This document shows, one piece after another, positions 50,266 to 58,994 of a stretch of DNA of 64,000 nucleotides (position 1 is its first letter; every line of letters starts with the position of its first letter). The notes under the pieces are model-generated. The model did not search any database and was not told where the DNA came from. It was given only the letters and a program-made list of their open reading frames with translations. Made by a program: the position numbers and the translations under genes. Source of the DNA: an uncultured Candidatus Saccharibacteria bacterium (GTDB lineage: Bacteria; Patescibacteriota; Saccharimonadia; Saccharimonadales; Saccharimonadaceae); NCBI GenBank assembly GCA_946222005.1, contig CAMIHP010000005.1:26218-90217 (forward strand). The letters are read 5' to 3'.

Positions 50266-51258
50266 TTACTTCCCTTCGTACACAGTAAGGTAGGTCTGGA
50301 AGACTTCCTCACTATGAGCGCTCACCCCTGGTGAGGCACGCCGGGTCATGTCGTGGCCAATATTCATGCTGGCAGGGAATTTTTTGTATTGGAAGGAAGC
50401 ATTGTTGTTGGTTGCCATTTTTTGTGGGATGTCGTGTGCGAGGTCTGGGTCGATATCGTGATCCCCTTCACTCACAACCACACCAACATGCTTAAGACCT
50501 GGTGCAGCGAGGTTGGCTTTGTAGTTTTCTTTGAGCGTAACATACTTTGCTAGGGCGCGATATGACAGGCCATTCACCTCATCATTACCACTGTAGCGAT
50601 CTGGTAGGATATTATTACCGTATAGGTTGCGCATGAGCGGGATCTGCCACTTGGGAGCCTGGCTAGCCGATGGTTCATAAAATGGCGCAATAAGGAGCAC
50701 CCGCGAGAAGAGTCCATTACCATACTGCGCAAGCCACGTTGCCATATTGCCACCGCCAGAGTGGCCCGCTACCCCAACTTCCTCACCAAGGCCGCTGACC
50801 TGGCGAGCACTCGTGGTCATATAGTTGACCATGTCGCCGAAGGAGATCTGACCATGGCGCTTTTTGTCGGCATAGCCATGCTGTGGTACGCGCGGCGCAT
50901 AAACGTTGTAGCCCTGCTCGTAGAATACATTGGCAATATCAGCCATATCACTGGTGCAGCCGCTAATGCCGTGGATAAGTAAGATAGCCTTGGCTGTTTT
51001 CTTGCCATGTGTCTTGGCAAACGAGCGGCATTCATTGCGCAGACCAGCCTCTGCTGCATCCTGGGCAATTTGCTGGTTGATAGCTGCCATCGAGCTATCA
51101 TAATCCAGTCGCTTGATGTCTGCTGTGCGCAATTCTGCCTTCTGGGCGGGCCACAAGAAGGCAGCTGCAATGGCAATCGCGCCAACTGCAACAATGCCGC
51201 CAATAAGCGTGGCAATTACTTTTATAATTCCGGCTTGAGATGAGGGAGAATCTTTCAT
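50266..51258 (-). CDS. Membrane-anchored α/β-hydrolase, copy B
   Basis: 330 residues, clearly paralogous to the gene at 46482. It shares IHGISGC, GHSGGGNM, LLIAPFYEPSASQAPKWQ and NIGHDM; the acid is probably in SEGDHDID. The N-terminus is a membrane anchor without an obvious cleavage site, where copy A has a signal peptide, so this copy may stay on the cell while A is released. An extra short insert (SGNDEVNG) lies before GLSYRAL. The two genes face each other in opposite orientation around the CPBP-PadR block. Confidence 0.87.
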   Translation of the reverse strand: MKDSPSSQAGIIKVIATLIGGIVAVGAIAIAAAFLWPAQKAELRTADIKRLDYDSSMAAINQQIAQDAAEAGLRNECRSFAKTHGKKTAKAILLIHGISGCTSDMADIANVFYEQGYNVYAPRVPQHGYADKKRHGQISFGDMVNYMTTSARQVSGLGEEVGVAGHSGGGNMATWLAQYGNGLFSRVLLIAPFYEPSASQAPKWQIPLMRNLYGNNILPDRYSGNDEVNGLSYRALAKYVTLKENYKANLAAPGLKHVGVVVSEGDHDIDPDLAHDIPQKMATNNNASFQYKKFPASMNIGHDMTRRASPGVSAHSEEVFQTYLTVYEGK

Positions 51259-51292
51259 ACGCTATAGTATGGCGAATGTTTGCAAATATAGC

Positions 51293-51321
51293 AAGACCAC
51301 TCTACTAAAGAGAGTGGTCTT
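51293..51321 (-). terminator. Hairpin after the aquaporin gene
   Basis: AAGACCACTCT/AGAGTGGTCTT, 11 bp with a 7-base loop; the U-tract is weak (GCTATATTTGC). Confidence 0.65.
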
Positions 51322-51344
51322 GGTTTCAATCTGATGCCTGCTGC

Positions 51345-52241
51345 TTATGATTCTGCTTTGCGACCCGCTACCAGCAGGTAGAGGTTACCACCAAGCGCAG
51401 CACCAATCAAGGTACCAGCAATTACCTCAAGGCTCAAGCGGCTATAGCCAGTCTCACCACGGCTTGCTTGTGCGCCAGTAAAGCTACTGTCTGGTGCCTC
51501 TGTTGCAGCAATGGCCACTGCTGGGTTGAGTGTTGCACTCTTTGCACGCAATTCGTGTGGCAAGTGTTTGATATCTTGGACTGACGATGTGTCCACCGAA
51601 GCTTGCACCTGAGTCAGCAAGCCACCAGCCACGATAGCGGCAACGGCCAAAGATAGACCGATCCCCACTGCCTGGCCTGTTTGCTTGAGCTCGGCCACGC
51701 GTGATACGGCAGCCGCAATGCCAAACATCAGCACTGCTGCGCCGACGAGCTCAACACCAAAGACAGCCCAGCTAAAGGTAGTAAAGTGCTCGAAGCTGAG
51801 CTTGAAGGCACTCCCGCTTAAACCATTCAGCACAACGACAGCCAGCGCGCCACCAAGCAGCTGGGCAATCCAGTAGAATGGTACCAGCGCCGTCTTGAGC
51901 TTGCGCATCGTCCAGAGGCCAAAGGTGACCGCTGGGTTGATATGTGCGCCAGATACCGCACCCACCGCCACAGCAATCACAAGCAGTGTGAGGCCAAGAT
52001 AGAGTGGTGCAAATTGAGTTGCCGCACCAATTGCGGCAATGGTGAGCATAAATGTACCAAGCAGCTCAGCAAAAATAATGTTGAGTAAATTGCTCGGCAA
52101 AGCTGGCTCGCGTCGCTTATGGACAACAGTCTTGGTGGCTGATGTGGTCGATACAGCCTTTACGGTTGGTGCAGCCTGAGGCTGGGAGGCCGAGTCTTTC
52201 GCGGCCGATTTTTTGGTCGAAACGGCTTTTTTGGTAGCCAT
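51345..52241 (-). CDS. MIP-family channel (aquaporin/glycerol facilitator)
   Basis: 298 residues from the ATG at 52241 (GGAGGG upstream). Six membrane helices and both half-helix motifs: AHINPAVTFG and ATLNPAVAIA. Unusual are a 45-residue Lys/Ser/Ala-rich cytoplasmic N-terminus (MATKKAVSTKKSAAKDSASQ) and two extra loops around the second NPA (SVDTSSVQDIKHLPHELRA and TEAPDSSFTGAQASRGETG). It passes water or small polyols; selectivity cannot be read with confidence. Confidence 0.9.
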   Translation of the reverse strand: MATKKAVSTKKSAAKDSASQPQAAPTVKAVSTTSATKTVVHKRREPALPSNLLNIIFAELLGTFMLTIAAIGAATQFAPLYLGLTLLVIAVAVGAVSGAHINPAVTFGLWTMRKLKTALVPFYWIAQLLGGALAVVVLNGLSGSAFKLSFEHFTTFSWAVFGVELVGAAVLMFGIAAAVSRVAELKQTGQAVGIGLSLAVAAIVAGGLLTQVQASVDTSSVQDIKHLPHELRAKSATLNPAVAIAATEAPDSSFTGAQASRGETGYSRLSLEVIAGTLIGAALGGNLYLLVAGRKAES

Positions 52242-52334
52242 ACGTCCCTCCTTCACTAGTTGATACTACGCCTTTAGTATATCACACCACCCTATTCATC
52301 GGCGATATCAGATGTCGATTGTGCCAAATAATGC

Positions 52335-52340
52335 TATACT
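52335..52340 (+). promoter_or_regulatory. Extended -10 (TGCTATACT) of the small membrane protein-pheS operon
   Basis: Six bases before the ATG at 52347; leaderless. Confidence 0.7.
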
Positions 52341-52346
52341 AAAGAC

Positions 52347-52610
52347 ATGGGACAATATATGAAACAAGACCAAACGCGCAGTGAGCTGCAAGAGCGCATC
52401 GCGGCTGATCTCCGCGCCAAAGCAGCTGCCAGCAGTCACACTGGTGATGGTGCCGCACCAGCGGGCGGCGACACCGGTGTCGAGCAATCCGAATATCTCA
52501 AAGGCACCAAGCAAACAACCACACTAGCTGGGGTGTGGCTGGTTGTTGGCTTTCTTGCACTGCTTACCTTTGGCTTTTTTGTTGCACTAACTATCAATGG
52601 GCAGCAATAA
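52347..52610 (+). CDS. Small tail-anchored membrane protein upstream of pheS
   Basis: 87 residues: a soluble helical N-terminus (RSELQERIAADLRAKAAASS), a Gly/Ala linker, and one membrane helix (about 60-82, LAGVWLVVGFLALLTFGFFV) at the C-terminus. No family recognised. It is 12 bases ahead of pheS and shares its promoter. Confidence 0.72.
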   Translation: MGQYMKQDQTRSELQERIAADLRAKAAASSHTGDGAAPAGGDTGVEQSEYLKGTKQTTTLAGVWLVVGFLALLTFGFFVALTINGQQ

Positions 52611-52622
52611 CGGAGTGGCAGT

Positions 52623-53669
52623 ATGACAGACCTTGACGCTATCCAGCAAAAGCTACTTCTGGCCGTAAGCCAATCAACCACCCCGCGCGAAGTGCTGCGC
52701 CACGAGGAATTGCGCGCGCTGTATGGACATATCACATCACTCCCCCCAGCGGAGCGTGGCCCATTTGGCAAGCGTGTTAATGAGCTCAAGCAAGCTGTGC
52801 AAACTGCTATTGAGCGCCGTCTTGAGGAACTTGAGACTGTTGAGCGCACACCGATCGACGTCACCGCGCCAATGGATATCAACACGGCTATTCCCCCATT
52901 ACTACCAACAAACCAGGGCTCAACGCATCCATTAATGCAAGAGATCGAGCGGATTAGCGATATCTTCTACCGTATGGGGTTTGTGGTGGAGGAGTCGCGC
53001 GAGATCGATGATCAGTTCCATATGTTCGAGAGCCTCAACTTCCCCAAAGGCCACCCCGCCCGCGATGATTATGACACCTTCATGACCGTCGAGACAGATG
53101 CGCAGGGCGACCGCCTGATCGCGCCAGCTCACACCAGCACCATGCAAAACCGCGTCCTGACCACCTATCGCCATAAGCTGGACGCAGGCGAGGCCATTGC
53201 TGCCATCGTACCCGACCGCGTCTTCCGTAATGAGGACCTCGACGCCCGGCACGAGCACACCTTCTACCAAGTGGAGGGCGTCTATGTTGCGAGGGGGGTT
53301 AATGTCGGTAACTTGATTGCGACCTTGCAGGAATTTTTGCAAAGCTACTACGGCAAGCAGCTCGATGTGCGGGTCAACCCCTTCTACTTTCCCTTCACCG
53401 AGCCAAGCTTTGAGTTTGCCCTGAGCTGCCCCTTCTGCGAAGGCAAAGACCCTAGCTGCAAGGTGTGTAGTGGTGAAGGCTGGGTGGAGCTGATTGGCTG
53501 CGGCTTGATCCACCCTAATGTGCTACGGGCAGCCAACATCGACCCCGACACCTACACCGGCTTTGCCTTTGGCTGCGGCATTGACCGCCTCGTGATGATG
53601 AAATACGGCATCGAGGACGTGCGGCATTTCGAGAGCGGCAAATTGGATTTTTTGCGGCAATTTGCGTAA
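52623..53669 (+). CDS. pheS: Phenylalanyl-tRNA synthetase alpha subunit
   Basis: 348 residues, class II synthetase. N-terminal coiled coil (about 1-85), then HPLMQEIERISDIFYRMGF, motif 2 VFRNEDLDARHEHTFYQVEG, and motif 3 GFAFGCGIDRLVMMKYGIEDVR. A four-Cys insert CPFCEGKDPSCKVCSGEGW precedes motif 3, a zinc-ribbon-like feature known in some bacterial PheS. GGAGTG stands before the ATG. The stop overlaps the next gene (TAATG). Confidence 0.96.
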   Translation: MTDLDAIQQKLLLAVSQSTTPREVLRHEELRALYGHITSLPPAERGPFGKRVNELKQAVQTAIERRLEELETVERTPIDVTAPMDINTAIPPLLPTNQGSTHPLMQEIERISDIFYRMGFVVEESREIDDQFHMFESLNFPKGHPARDDYDTFMTVETDAQGDRLIAPAHTSTMQNRVLTTYRHKLDAGEAIAAIVPDRVFRNEDLDARHEHTFYQVEGVYVARGVNVGNLIATLQEFLQSYYGKQLDVRVNPFYFPFTEPSFEFALSCPFCEGKDPSCKVCSGEGWVELIGCGLIHPNVLRAANIDPDTYTGFAFGCGIDRLVMMKYGIEDVRHFESGKLDFLRQFA

Positions 53670-54454
53670 TGCCGCGGCGCACCATGGTAGCCGAACAAGC
53701 CAGCGCTTTTATACGGGCGAGGACGGCACAAGGTAATGAACCGAGCTTAAGCGAGATAGCGAAGCACTGCGGTTATAGTAAGTATTATGTGTCGCGTGTT
53801 TTTAAAGATGCCATGGGATGCACGATTCGCCAATACCAGGAGGCCGTAAAGGTCGAGCATAGCACAGCGTGGTTGTTGGCGGCTCGTTCGGTTACGCACA
53901 GTGCAGTCGAGGCTGGGTATAGTAGCCTCGGGAGCTTTGCCACGACCTTTCAGCGCCATACAGGGGTGCGCCCTTCCCAGTATAAAGCTCAATCGGACCA
54001 AGCTAGACGGGTATTAAAAGAAGTGGCCGAGCCTGGGCAGCAGGTGTATGTGCAGCGCACCGTTACCCATTGCAATACGCTGCATAATCAGCTAGATGTG
54101 CAGGTGATCTACCCACCGGGCTACCGGCCGCATATTAGTTGTGTTGGTCTATTCGCAACTGGTGTACCAAAGGGAGTCCCAATTATAGGTGCGGCGCTTG
54201 TGCGCAAGACACGTACGACGTTTACCAACATACCACCTGGCACGTATTATGTATTAGCGTGCGAGCTACGCTTTGGGGCAAGTCCACGCACTGTACTAAG
54301 GCAGAATTATCGCCAAAAGCACCCCCGCCCAATTACATTTACCGGCCATACCCAGGTTGCGCTTGAATTACGTATGCGCCCGCCTGTTGCGAGTGACCCG
54401 CCAATCACTATGAACTTTCCGGTGTTGTTAATGCAGCTGATGCGCAGGAAATAG
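53669..54454 (+). CDS. AraC-family transcriptional regulator
   Basis: 261 residues. The AraC DNA-binding domain is N-terminal (about 1-105): EPSLSEIAKHCGYSKYYVSRVFKDAMGCTIRQYQ and VEAGYSSLGSFATTFQRHTGVRPSQYK, the two helix-turn-helix units. The C-terminal part (about 110-261) is a β-rich ligand-like domain without clear family. Its start overlaps the pheS stop (TAATG). VOC and PNPOx-like genes follow, so a small accessory cassette under its own regulator is likely. AraC regulators are uncommon in reduced CPR genomes. Confidence 0.88.
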   Translation: MPRRTMVAEQASAFIRARTAQGNEPSLSEIAKHCGYSKYYVSRVFKDAMGCTIRQYQEAVKVEHSTAWLLAARSVTHSAVEAGYSSLGSFATTFQRHTGVRPSQYKAQSDQARRVLKEVAEPGQQVYVQRTVTHCNTLHNQLDVQVIYPPGYRPHISCVGLFATGVPKGVPIIGAALVRKTRTTFTNIPPGTYYVLACELRFGASPRTVLRQNYRQKHPRPITFTGHTQVALELRMRPPVASDPPITMNFPVLLMQLMRRK

Positions 54455-54532
54455 CAATTCAGCGGAAGCGTACGGTGGGTATGCTTGCTATACTCCTAGG
54501 GTAAGGCTTTTACCACTCAGAAAGGAGTAACT

Positions 54533-54955
54533 ATGTCTCATAACAAATTACATGTATACCTTTACTTGCCTGGTACGGTTCGGCAGGCATTTACCTTGTA
54601 TCAACAGGTTTTTGGTGTGCCGCTTGCGCCCTTTCCCGCCATGCCAAATACAGATATGATTACCTATGGTGATATGGGTATGACGGGTGGCGAGCAGGCT
54701 AGTTTGATTGCCTATGCAGCGCTTGATTTTGGCAATATGCTACTGATGGCAGGCGATAAACCGGGGCTTGTGCAGCCAACAGAGCCAGCTATGCGGCTGC
54801 ACTATGCAGCGGATTCACGCCAGCACGCAGAGCAGTTATTTGATCAGCTTGCGCGTGGTGGGCAGATTGATATGCCGCTTGGTGAGCAGCCGTGGGGTTA
54901 TAGCGGCCAGTGCACAGACCAGTTTGGTGTGGCGTGGGAATTGAGCGTTAGGTAG
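54533..54955 (+). CDS. VOC-family protein (PhnB/DUF1338-like glyoxalase fold)
   Basis: 140 residues. LHVYLYLPGTVRQAFTLYQQVFG, ASLIAYAALDFGNMLLMAGD and GQCTDQFGVAWELSV are the paired βαβββ units of the PhnB subgroup of vicinal-oxygen-chelate proteins. Substrate unknown. AAAGGAG precedes the ATG. Commonly seen beside AraC-type regulators. Confidence 0.88.
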   Translation: MSHNKLHVYLYLPGTVRQAFTLYQQVFGVPLAPFPAMPNTDMITYGDMGMTGGEQASLIAYAALDFGNMLLMAGDKPGLVQPTEPAMRLHYAADSRQHAEQLFDQLARGGQIDMPLGEQPWGYSGQCTDQFGVAWELSVR

Positions 54956-54963
54956 TAGAGTCT

Positions 54964-55431
54964 ATGATTTCATCTATGAATCATTCTACACAAGCACTCT
55001 TACACAATAACGCCTACGCAAATCTTGCGACTGTCTCTCCGGATGGCCAGCCGTGGAATACGCCAGTGTTTTTTGCGTATGCAGATGGCGCAGTGTATTG
55101 GTGGTCACCAATAGCTGCTCAGCACTCACAAAATATCGAACATAACCACCGTGTATTTATGACAATTTACGACTCAACTGCCCCAGAAGGTCACGGCGTT
55201 GGCTTATACTGTCGCGGTGTTGCTCATCAAGTAGCAGATAGCGAGCTCACTGAAGCAATTGCCATCTATAACAGTAAAGCTCAGCAATTTCAGCTTACTC
55301 CTACAGACTGCACGGGCGTAGCACCAACTCGTCTGTATACAATGCCCATTACCGAAGCTTGGACAAACAGTGAAGATTCGATCAATGGTTATTATATTGA
55401 TATCCGCAAAAAAATTACATTCAAGAGATAG
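54964..55431 (+). CDS. Pyridoxamine 5'-phosphate oxidase-like flavin-binding protein
   Basis: 155 residues with the split-barrel flavin/deazaflavin fold: NNAYANLATVSPDGQPWNTPVFF, VYWWSPIAAQHSQNIEHNHRVFMTIYD and GVGLYCRGVAHQV. Likely a small FMN-dependent reductase or general stress protein. A Met at codon 5 is an alternative start. Nine bases after the VOC gene, so co-transcribed. Confidence 0.87.
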   Translation: MISSMNHSTQALLHNNAYANLATVSPDGQPWNTPVFFAYADGAVYWWSPIAAQHSQNIEHNHRVFMTIYDSTAPEGHGVGLYCRGVAHQVADSELTEAIAIYNSKAQQFQLTPTDCTGVAPTRLYTMPITEAWTNSEDSINGYYIDIRKKITFKR

Positions 55432-55440
55432 ACCTTTCTC

Positions 55441-55476
55441 ATAGAAAATACAAGGCATTTACCCTGTATTTTCTAT
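55441..55476. terminator. Bidirectional terminator
   Basis: ATAGAAAATACA (55441-55452) pairs with TGTATTTTCTAT (55465-55476), plus GG/CC inside, between convergent PNPOx-like and GH16 genes. Confidence 0.85.
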
Positions 55477-55489
55477 GGAGTACGCTAAT

Positions 55490-56758
55490 CTATCGATTAA
55501 TCGTCAACGGCCAACTCAGCTCGACACTCTTCAGCTTTTTCAGGCTGTTGAGTGGTGTAAGATCCTTTACTTCGGTGTTTTTGAGAGAAACAAAGGTAAG
55601 GTTTTTTGCATGTTGAATGCCCTCAAGATTCTTTATTTTCTCCCACGACTCTGCGCCATCGCGGACGCTGAGGTCGAGCGTAGTTAGCTTTTCCAGATCT
55701 GAGGCAAGCATGGGCTGTGCATCGCCGCGCTTTGTATGGGTCACTTGTGCAATGGCTTGGTTGAGCTTGTTGCGCAGGCGCCAATCGGACACATGCACCA
55801 CCGCGTCCTGTGGCTTATCAGCAGCAGTCTTTTCTTGGTAGACTCGCACATAGTCGACCTGCATATCTTTCGCGACTTCGTAATCCTTGGGGCTAGCCTT
55901 CTTGTATGGCTCATTGAGGCCGCCAACCTGGTGATTCAAGCGGATAAAGAGTTTATTAGCTGCCTTGGCAAAGGGCCAGTTTGCATCATCTGGTGTTACG
56001 CGGTGTACCATGCGCCCATCATAGTAGAATTCGATCGTTCCATCCTTCTTGTTTAAGACACCGTAGGTGTGGAAGGCATTTTGTGTATTACCAACGATAT
56101 TCCGATCGAGAACGTGCTGGTGCTGATGCGAACGCTCTTTATTACCCTGGCGTGGCTGCGTATGGACATTGGCTTGCAGCCAGCCCGAATCATAGCCACG
56201 TGACTCGAACACATCGAGCTCACCACTGGCTGGCCAATTGAATGTTGTGCTTGTGAGCCAAAATGACGCCCAGGTTGCTCGAGCACCACTGTTCTTGTTA
56301 CCCTCTGGCAGCTTAATAGATGCCTCGTAGTAGGTACCTGGCCCCCAGGCATGGGCGACACTTTTGTCCTTCCAGTCGCTGAGGTAGTGCGAGTTTACCA
56401 TCCCTGTCGAGAAGGCGGCATGACCAGCCTGGCATGGTTTGCCATTTTTATCATGCTGCGCGAGGAGATGGAGTTTGCCGTCGTACTGACGCACCATGTC
56501 TGTCCGAAAGCGCCCTTCCATACCCGATGCAAGGTCAAAGCAACCCGTTGGTATAGCCCATTTTGTTGCGTCGAGCTTATTACCATCAAACTCATCACCC
56601 CACACTTTTTTATAATGCGCCTGTACATCACGCGGCAGATGGTTTGCCGCCGATGCTGGCTGCACCATGGCAAAGTTCGTACCCATCACAGCGCATGCCA
56701 TAGTGAGCCCAAGCGCCAAGCCAGCTTTTGCTTGTTTTGTTGCTCGTGTTGCCAACAT
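55490..56758 (-). CDS. Secreted GH16 glycoside hydrolase with C-terminal leucine-rich repeats
   Basis: 422 residues. A signal peptide ends near ASA-AN (37/38). The GH16 β-jelly-roll domain (about 45-320) has WGDEFDGNKLDATKW and the catalytic ELDVFE (E180, D182, E185 of E-x-D-x-x-E). GH16 enzymes cut β-1,3/1,4-glucans, agar or similar polymers. The last 90 residues (LTTLDLSVRDGAESWEKIKN, LTFVSLKNTEVKDLTPLNSL) are internalin-like leucine-rich repeats, ending without a cap or anchor. This could attach the enzyme to a protein or glycan on the host. AAGGAGGGG precedes the ATG. Confidence 0.88.
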   Translation of the reverse strand: MLATRATKQAKAGLALGLTMACAVMGTNFAMVQPASAANHLPRDVQAHYKKVWGDEFDGNKLDATKWAIPTGCFDLASGMEGRFRTDMVRQYDGKLHLLAQHDKNGKPCQAGHAAFSTGMVNSHYLSDWKDKSVAHAWGPGTYYEASIKLPEGNKNSGARATWASFWLTSTTFNWPASGELDVFESRGYDSGWLQANVHTQPRQGNKERSHQHQHVLDRNIVGNTQNAFHTYGVLNKKDGTIEFYYDGRMVHRVTPDDANWPFAKAANKLFIRLNHQVGGLNEPYKKASPKDYEVAKDMQVDYVRVYQEKTAADKPQDAVVHVSDWRLRNKLNQAIAQVTHTKRGDAQPMLASDLEKLTTLDLSVRDGAESWEKIKNLEGIQHAKNLTFVSLKNTEVKDLTPLNSLKKLKSVELSWPLTINR

Positions 56759-57024
56759 ATCCCCTCCTTATGTTCGTTAGCTGTTCTTATTTAATCACAG
56801 CTACTCTGCTTTGCCAAACACAAGACAATAACTTTATCCATATTTTTTGCAAGCGAGATAGTCTATTTTTATTATATATACCGATTTTCCAGGGGTTATT
56901 TTTTGCTCAATGCAATGTTATATAGTAAAATCATTATTTTCAAAAATATGTTGTGGTTTTTGCTACGATTATTGCTACCTCTGTTTGACAAATCCCTCAC
57001 GAAGATTCAAAACAGCGATACTAC
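56759..57024. promoter_or_regulatory. AT-rich upstream region of the GH16 gene
   Basis: 266 bases far richer in A/T than the surroundings, with several possible -10/-35 pairs on the minus strand (TTGCAA, TTGTCA and TATATA-like runs) and ACCTCTGTTT near 56975. No gene is seen. The composition suggests regulated or acquired DNA. Confidence 0.45.
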
Positions 57025-58104
57025 CTACTCATCCCCACGTTGAGGCCGTTCGAGCAACTGTGGCTCGCTTTGGCGTTCGCCGCCAGCAATGCGCACGACG
57101 TCTTTGTCCATCTTGCCGAGCTCGTGATAGGTTGTGTTGTAGTGGCCGACTGTTGTGGCGAGGCTCTTGCCCATTTTGCCCAGCAATTCATCAAACTTCT
57201 TGATATGCGTCGCAAGCTGGCCAACCCGCAGCTGAATATCCTTGGCTTGCTCTTCGATCTGGAGGCTGCGCAGCCCCTGCAGTACCGTCTGCAAATATGC
57301 CAAGAAGCTGGTTGGGCTCACGATAATCACCCGTCGATCGCGAAAGGCATACTCAATAAGATCGCGGCTCGAGCCACCCTGCCCGACATTGTTGATAAGC
57401 AGATCATAATACAGCGACTCGCTGGGAATAAACATAAAGGCAAAGTCCATCGTATCTTCGCTGGGGCGAATATATTTGCTCGTTTCATCGATGCGCTGCT
57501 TGAGGTCGAGCTTAACGCGGCTCAGTAGCTGCTGGCGCTCGTCTTTGCTCGTGGCGTTGATCATCCGGTTGTAGTTCTCAAGGCTAAACTTGCTATCGAT
57601 CGGCAGCACGCGTCCCTTGTCAAGAAAGATCACCGCATCGACCGCCTCACCATCGGCAAAGCGATATTGCATCTGATACTGGGCTGGTGGCAATACATTC
57701 TCAAGCACACTCTGCAGATAATATTCACCAAAGACACCGCGCTGCTTGGGATTTTGCAGGACGTTTTGTAGTGTCTTGAGCTCATCTGCGACGTCAACGA
57801 CGCGTCGATTAGTCTCATCTAGCTTCGTGAGGCGCTGTGTCACATCGGCCACCAGCTTGGCACTCTCAGAGAGCTGCTTCTGGACTGACGTTTGCATAGC
57901 AGCACCCGAGCGCTCGAGCTTATCCCCAACCGACTGCTGCATAGCGGCTATCGTGCGCGACAACTCCGTCACGTCACTCTTGAGAAGCGCCACCGACTGC
58001 TGATCTTTGAGCTCATTAAGCTTCGCCAGCAGTAGACTCAGCACTGCACCGCAGCCAACGAGGACAACAATAAGAATAATTCCAAGCACAAGAGAAAGTT
58101 CCAT
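57025..58104 (-). CDS. rmuC: DNA recombination protein RmuC
   Basis: 359 residues. N-terminal membrane helix (about 5-25), coiled coil (about 30-115), then the RmuC nuclease-like domain: QRGVFGEYYLQSVLENVLP, FADGEAVDAVIFLDKGRVLPIDSKFSLENY (a PD-(D/E)XK-type core, ...D...DSK) and FMFIPSESLYYDLL. RmuC limits inversions at short inverted repeats in E. coli. TGCTATACT lies six bases before the ATG (leaderless). Confidence 0.94.
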   Translation of the reverse strand: MELSLVLGIILIVVLVGCGAVLSLLLAKLNELKDQQSVALLKSDVTELSRTIAAMQQSVGDKLERSGAAMQTSVQKQLSESAKLVADVTQRLTKLDETNRRVVDVADELKTLQNVLQNPKQRGVFGEYYLQSVLENVLPPAQYQMQYRFADGEAVDAVIFLDKGRVLPIDSKFSLENYNRMINATSKDERQQLLSRVKLDLKQRIDETSKYIRPSEDTMDFAFMFIPSESLYYDLLINNVGQGGSSRDLIEYAFRDRRVIIVSPTSFLAYLQTVLQGLRSLQIEEQAKDIQLRVGQLATHIKKFDELLGKMGKSLATTVGHYNTTYHELGKMDKDVVRIAGGERQSEPQLLERPQRGDE

Positions 58105-58110
58105 ATCTCT

Positions 58111-58119
58111 AGTATAGCA
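58111..58119 (-). promoter_or_regulatory. Extended -10 (TGCTATACT) of rmuC
   Basis: TATACT at 58111-58116 on the minus strand, six bases from the ATG at 58104. Confidence 0.7.
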
Positions 58120-58306
58120 TTTCCCCAGAAATAGCCACTCATGTTGTTTTAGTGAGCGGGGCGTGTCAGCTTCTTATAAGTGTGTCTTGCTCATTTAGCA
58201 CAAGGATTCAGACAAGGGAGCTGTGTAAAAGAGGAAAGGAATGGAAATCGCTTCATTTGAGTATGCAAATAACCACCAAGCAAATTATTGTGGAGTTTGG
58301 AGATAC

Positions 58307-58957
58307 TTACAGTGTCGCAAGATATATCAATACAATGATCGCCACCATCGCACCAAGTGTGACTGCTAGGTTGCGCAGGCGCGAGATCCACGAAAATACG
58401 CCAATGCTCAGTGCCATCAAAATCGTAATAACCGGCACTACGACATACCATGACGATGCTGCTAGCCATGTGAGCACCGGCCAGAGGCCCACTGCCGTCG
58501 CAAGCATAACAAGAGCGGGACGATACACCCGGCGCTGCACCAAAAATATAAGCCCGACAATCACTGCCACAACCATTGCGCTCAAGACTGTATAGAATGT
58601 GGGTGTGCCACAGCTTGCTGGATTGGCGCTACCAAGGCCACAAACCGCACCAAATACCCCAAGGTTGGCAACGAGCAGTAGTACTGCACTTGTCACCACG
58701 CCAGTAATGGCCGCGCCTATCATAATCTGCCCCATATCTGGCCACGATAAGTTCACAAAATGCTCGGTGTCTTCGGATGTATCGAGCACACCACCCTGAG
58801 CAAAGGGGTTGTCGATTGCTCGGCTGTGGTTGAGCCCATCGTCAAGCACCGTCTTGGTGATGGTCGCCGTCTTGGTAGTTTTTGCTTTTTTAGCTTGGCG
58901 CGCTGCTTCCGCCACCTCATCTGGGTCGGCGGTGCGTGCGTATATCTGTTCGTCCAT
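58307..58957 (-). CDS. Multi-pass membrane protein of unknown family
   Basis: 216 residues from the ATG at 58957 (GGAG nine bases upstream; a TTG 15 bases earlier is the alternative). A 70-residue polar N-terminus with EVAEAARQAKKAKTTKTATI, then four or five membrane helices (from about 80). Two Cys lie in the first outer loop (AVCGLGSANPASCG). No family recognised. The 202 bases after it, up to rmuC, hold no terminator or gene that I can support. Confidence 0.75.
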   Translation of the reverse strand: MDEQIYARTADPDEVAEAARQAKKAKTTKTATITKTVLDDGLNHSRAIDNPFAQGGVLDTSEDTEHFVNLSWPDMGQIMIGAAITGVVTSAVLLLVANLGVFGAVCGLGSANPASCGTPTFYTVLSAMVVAVIVGLIFLVQRRVYRPALVMLATAVGLWPVLTWLAASSWYVVVPVITILMALSIGVFSWISRLRNLAVTLGAMVAIIVLIYLATL

Positions 58958-58994
58958 ATTATCTAGCTCCAATTCCTTACTGGGAGCTATTATA

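Noticed and set aside
58241..58369. A 42-codon plus-strand frame with GAGGAAAGGA before the ATG
   Set aside because: It runs into the antisense of the membrane protein gene and has no promoter or composition support.
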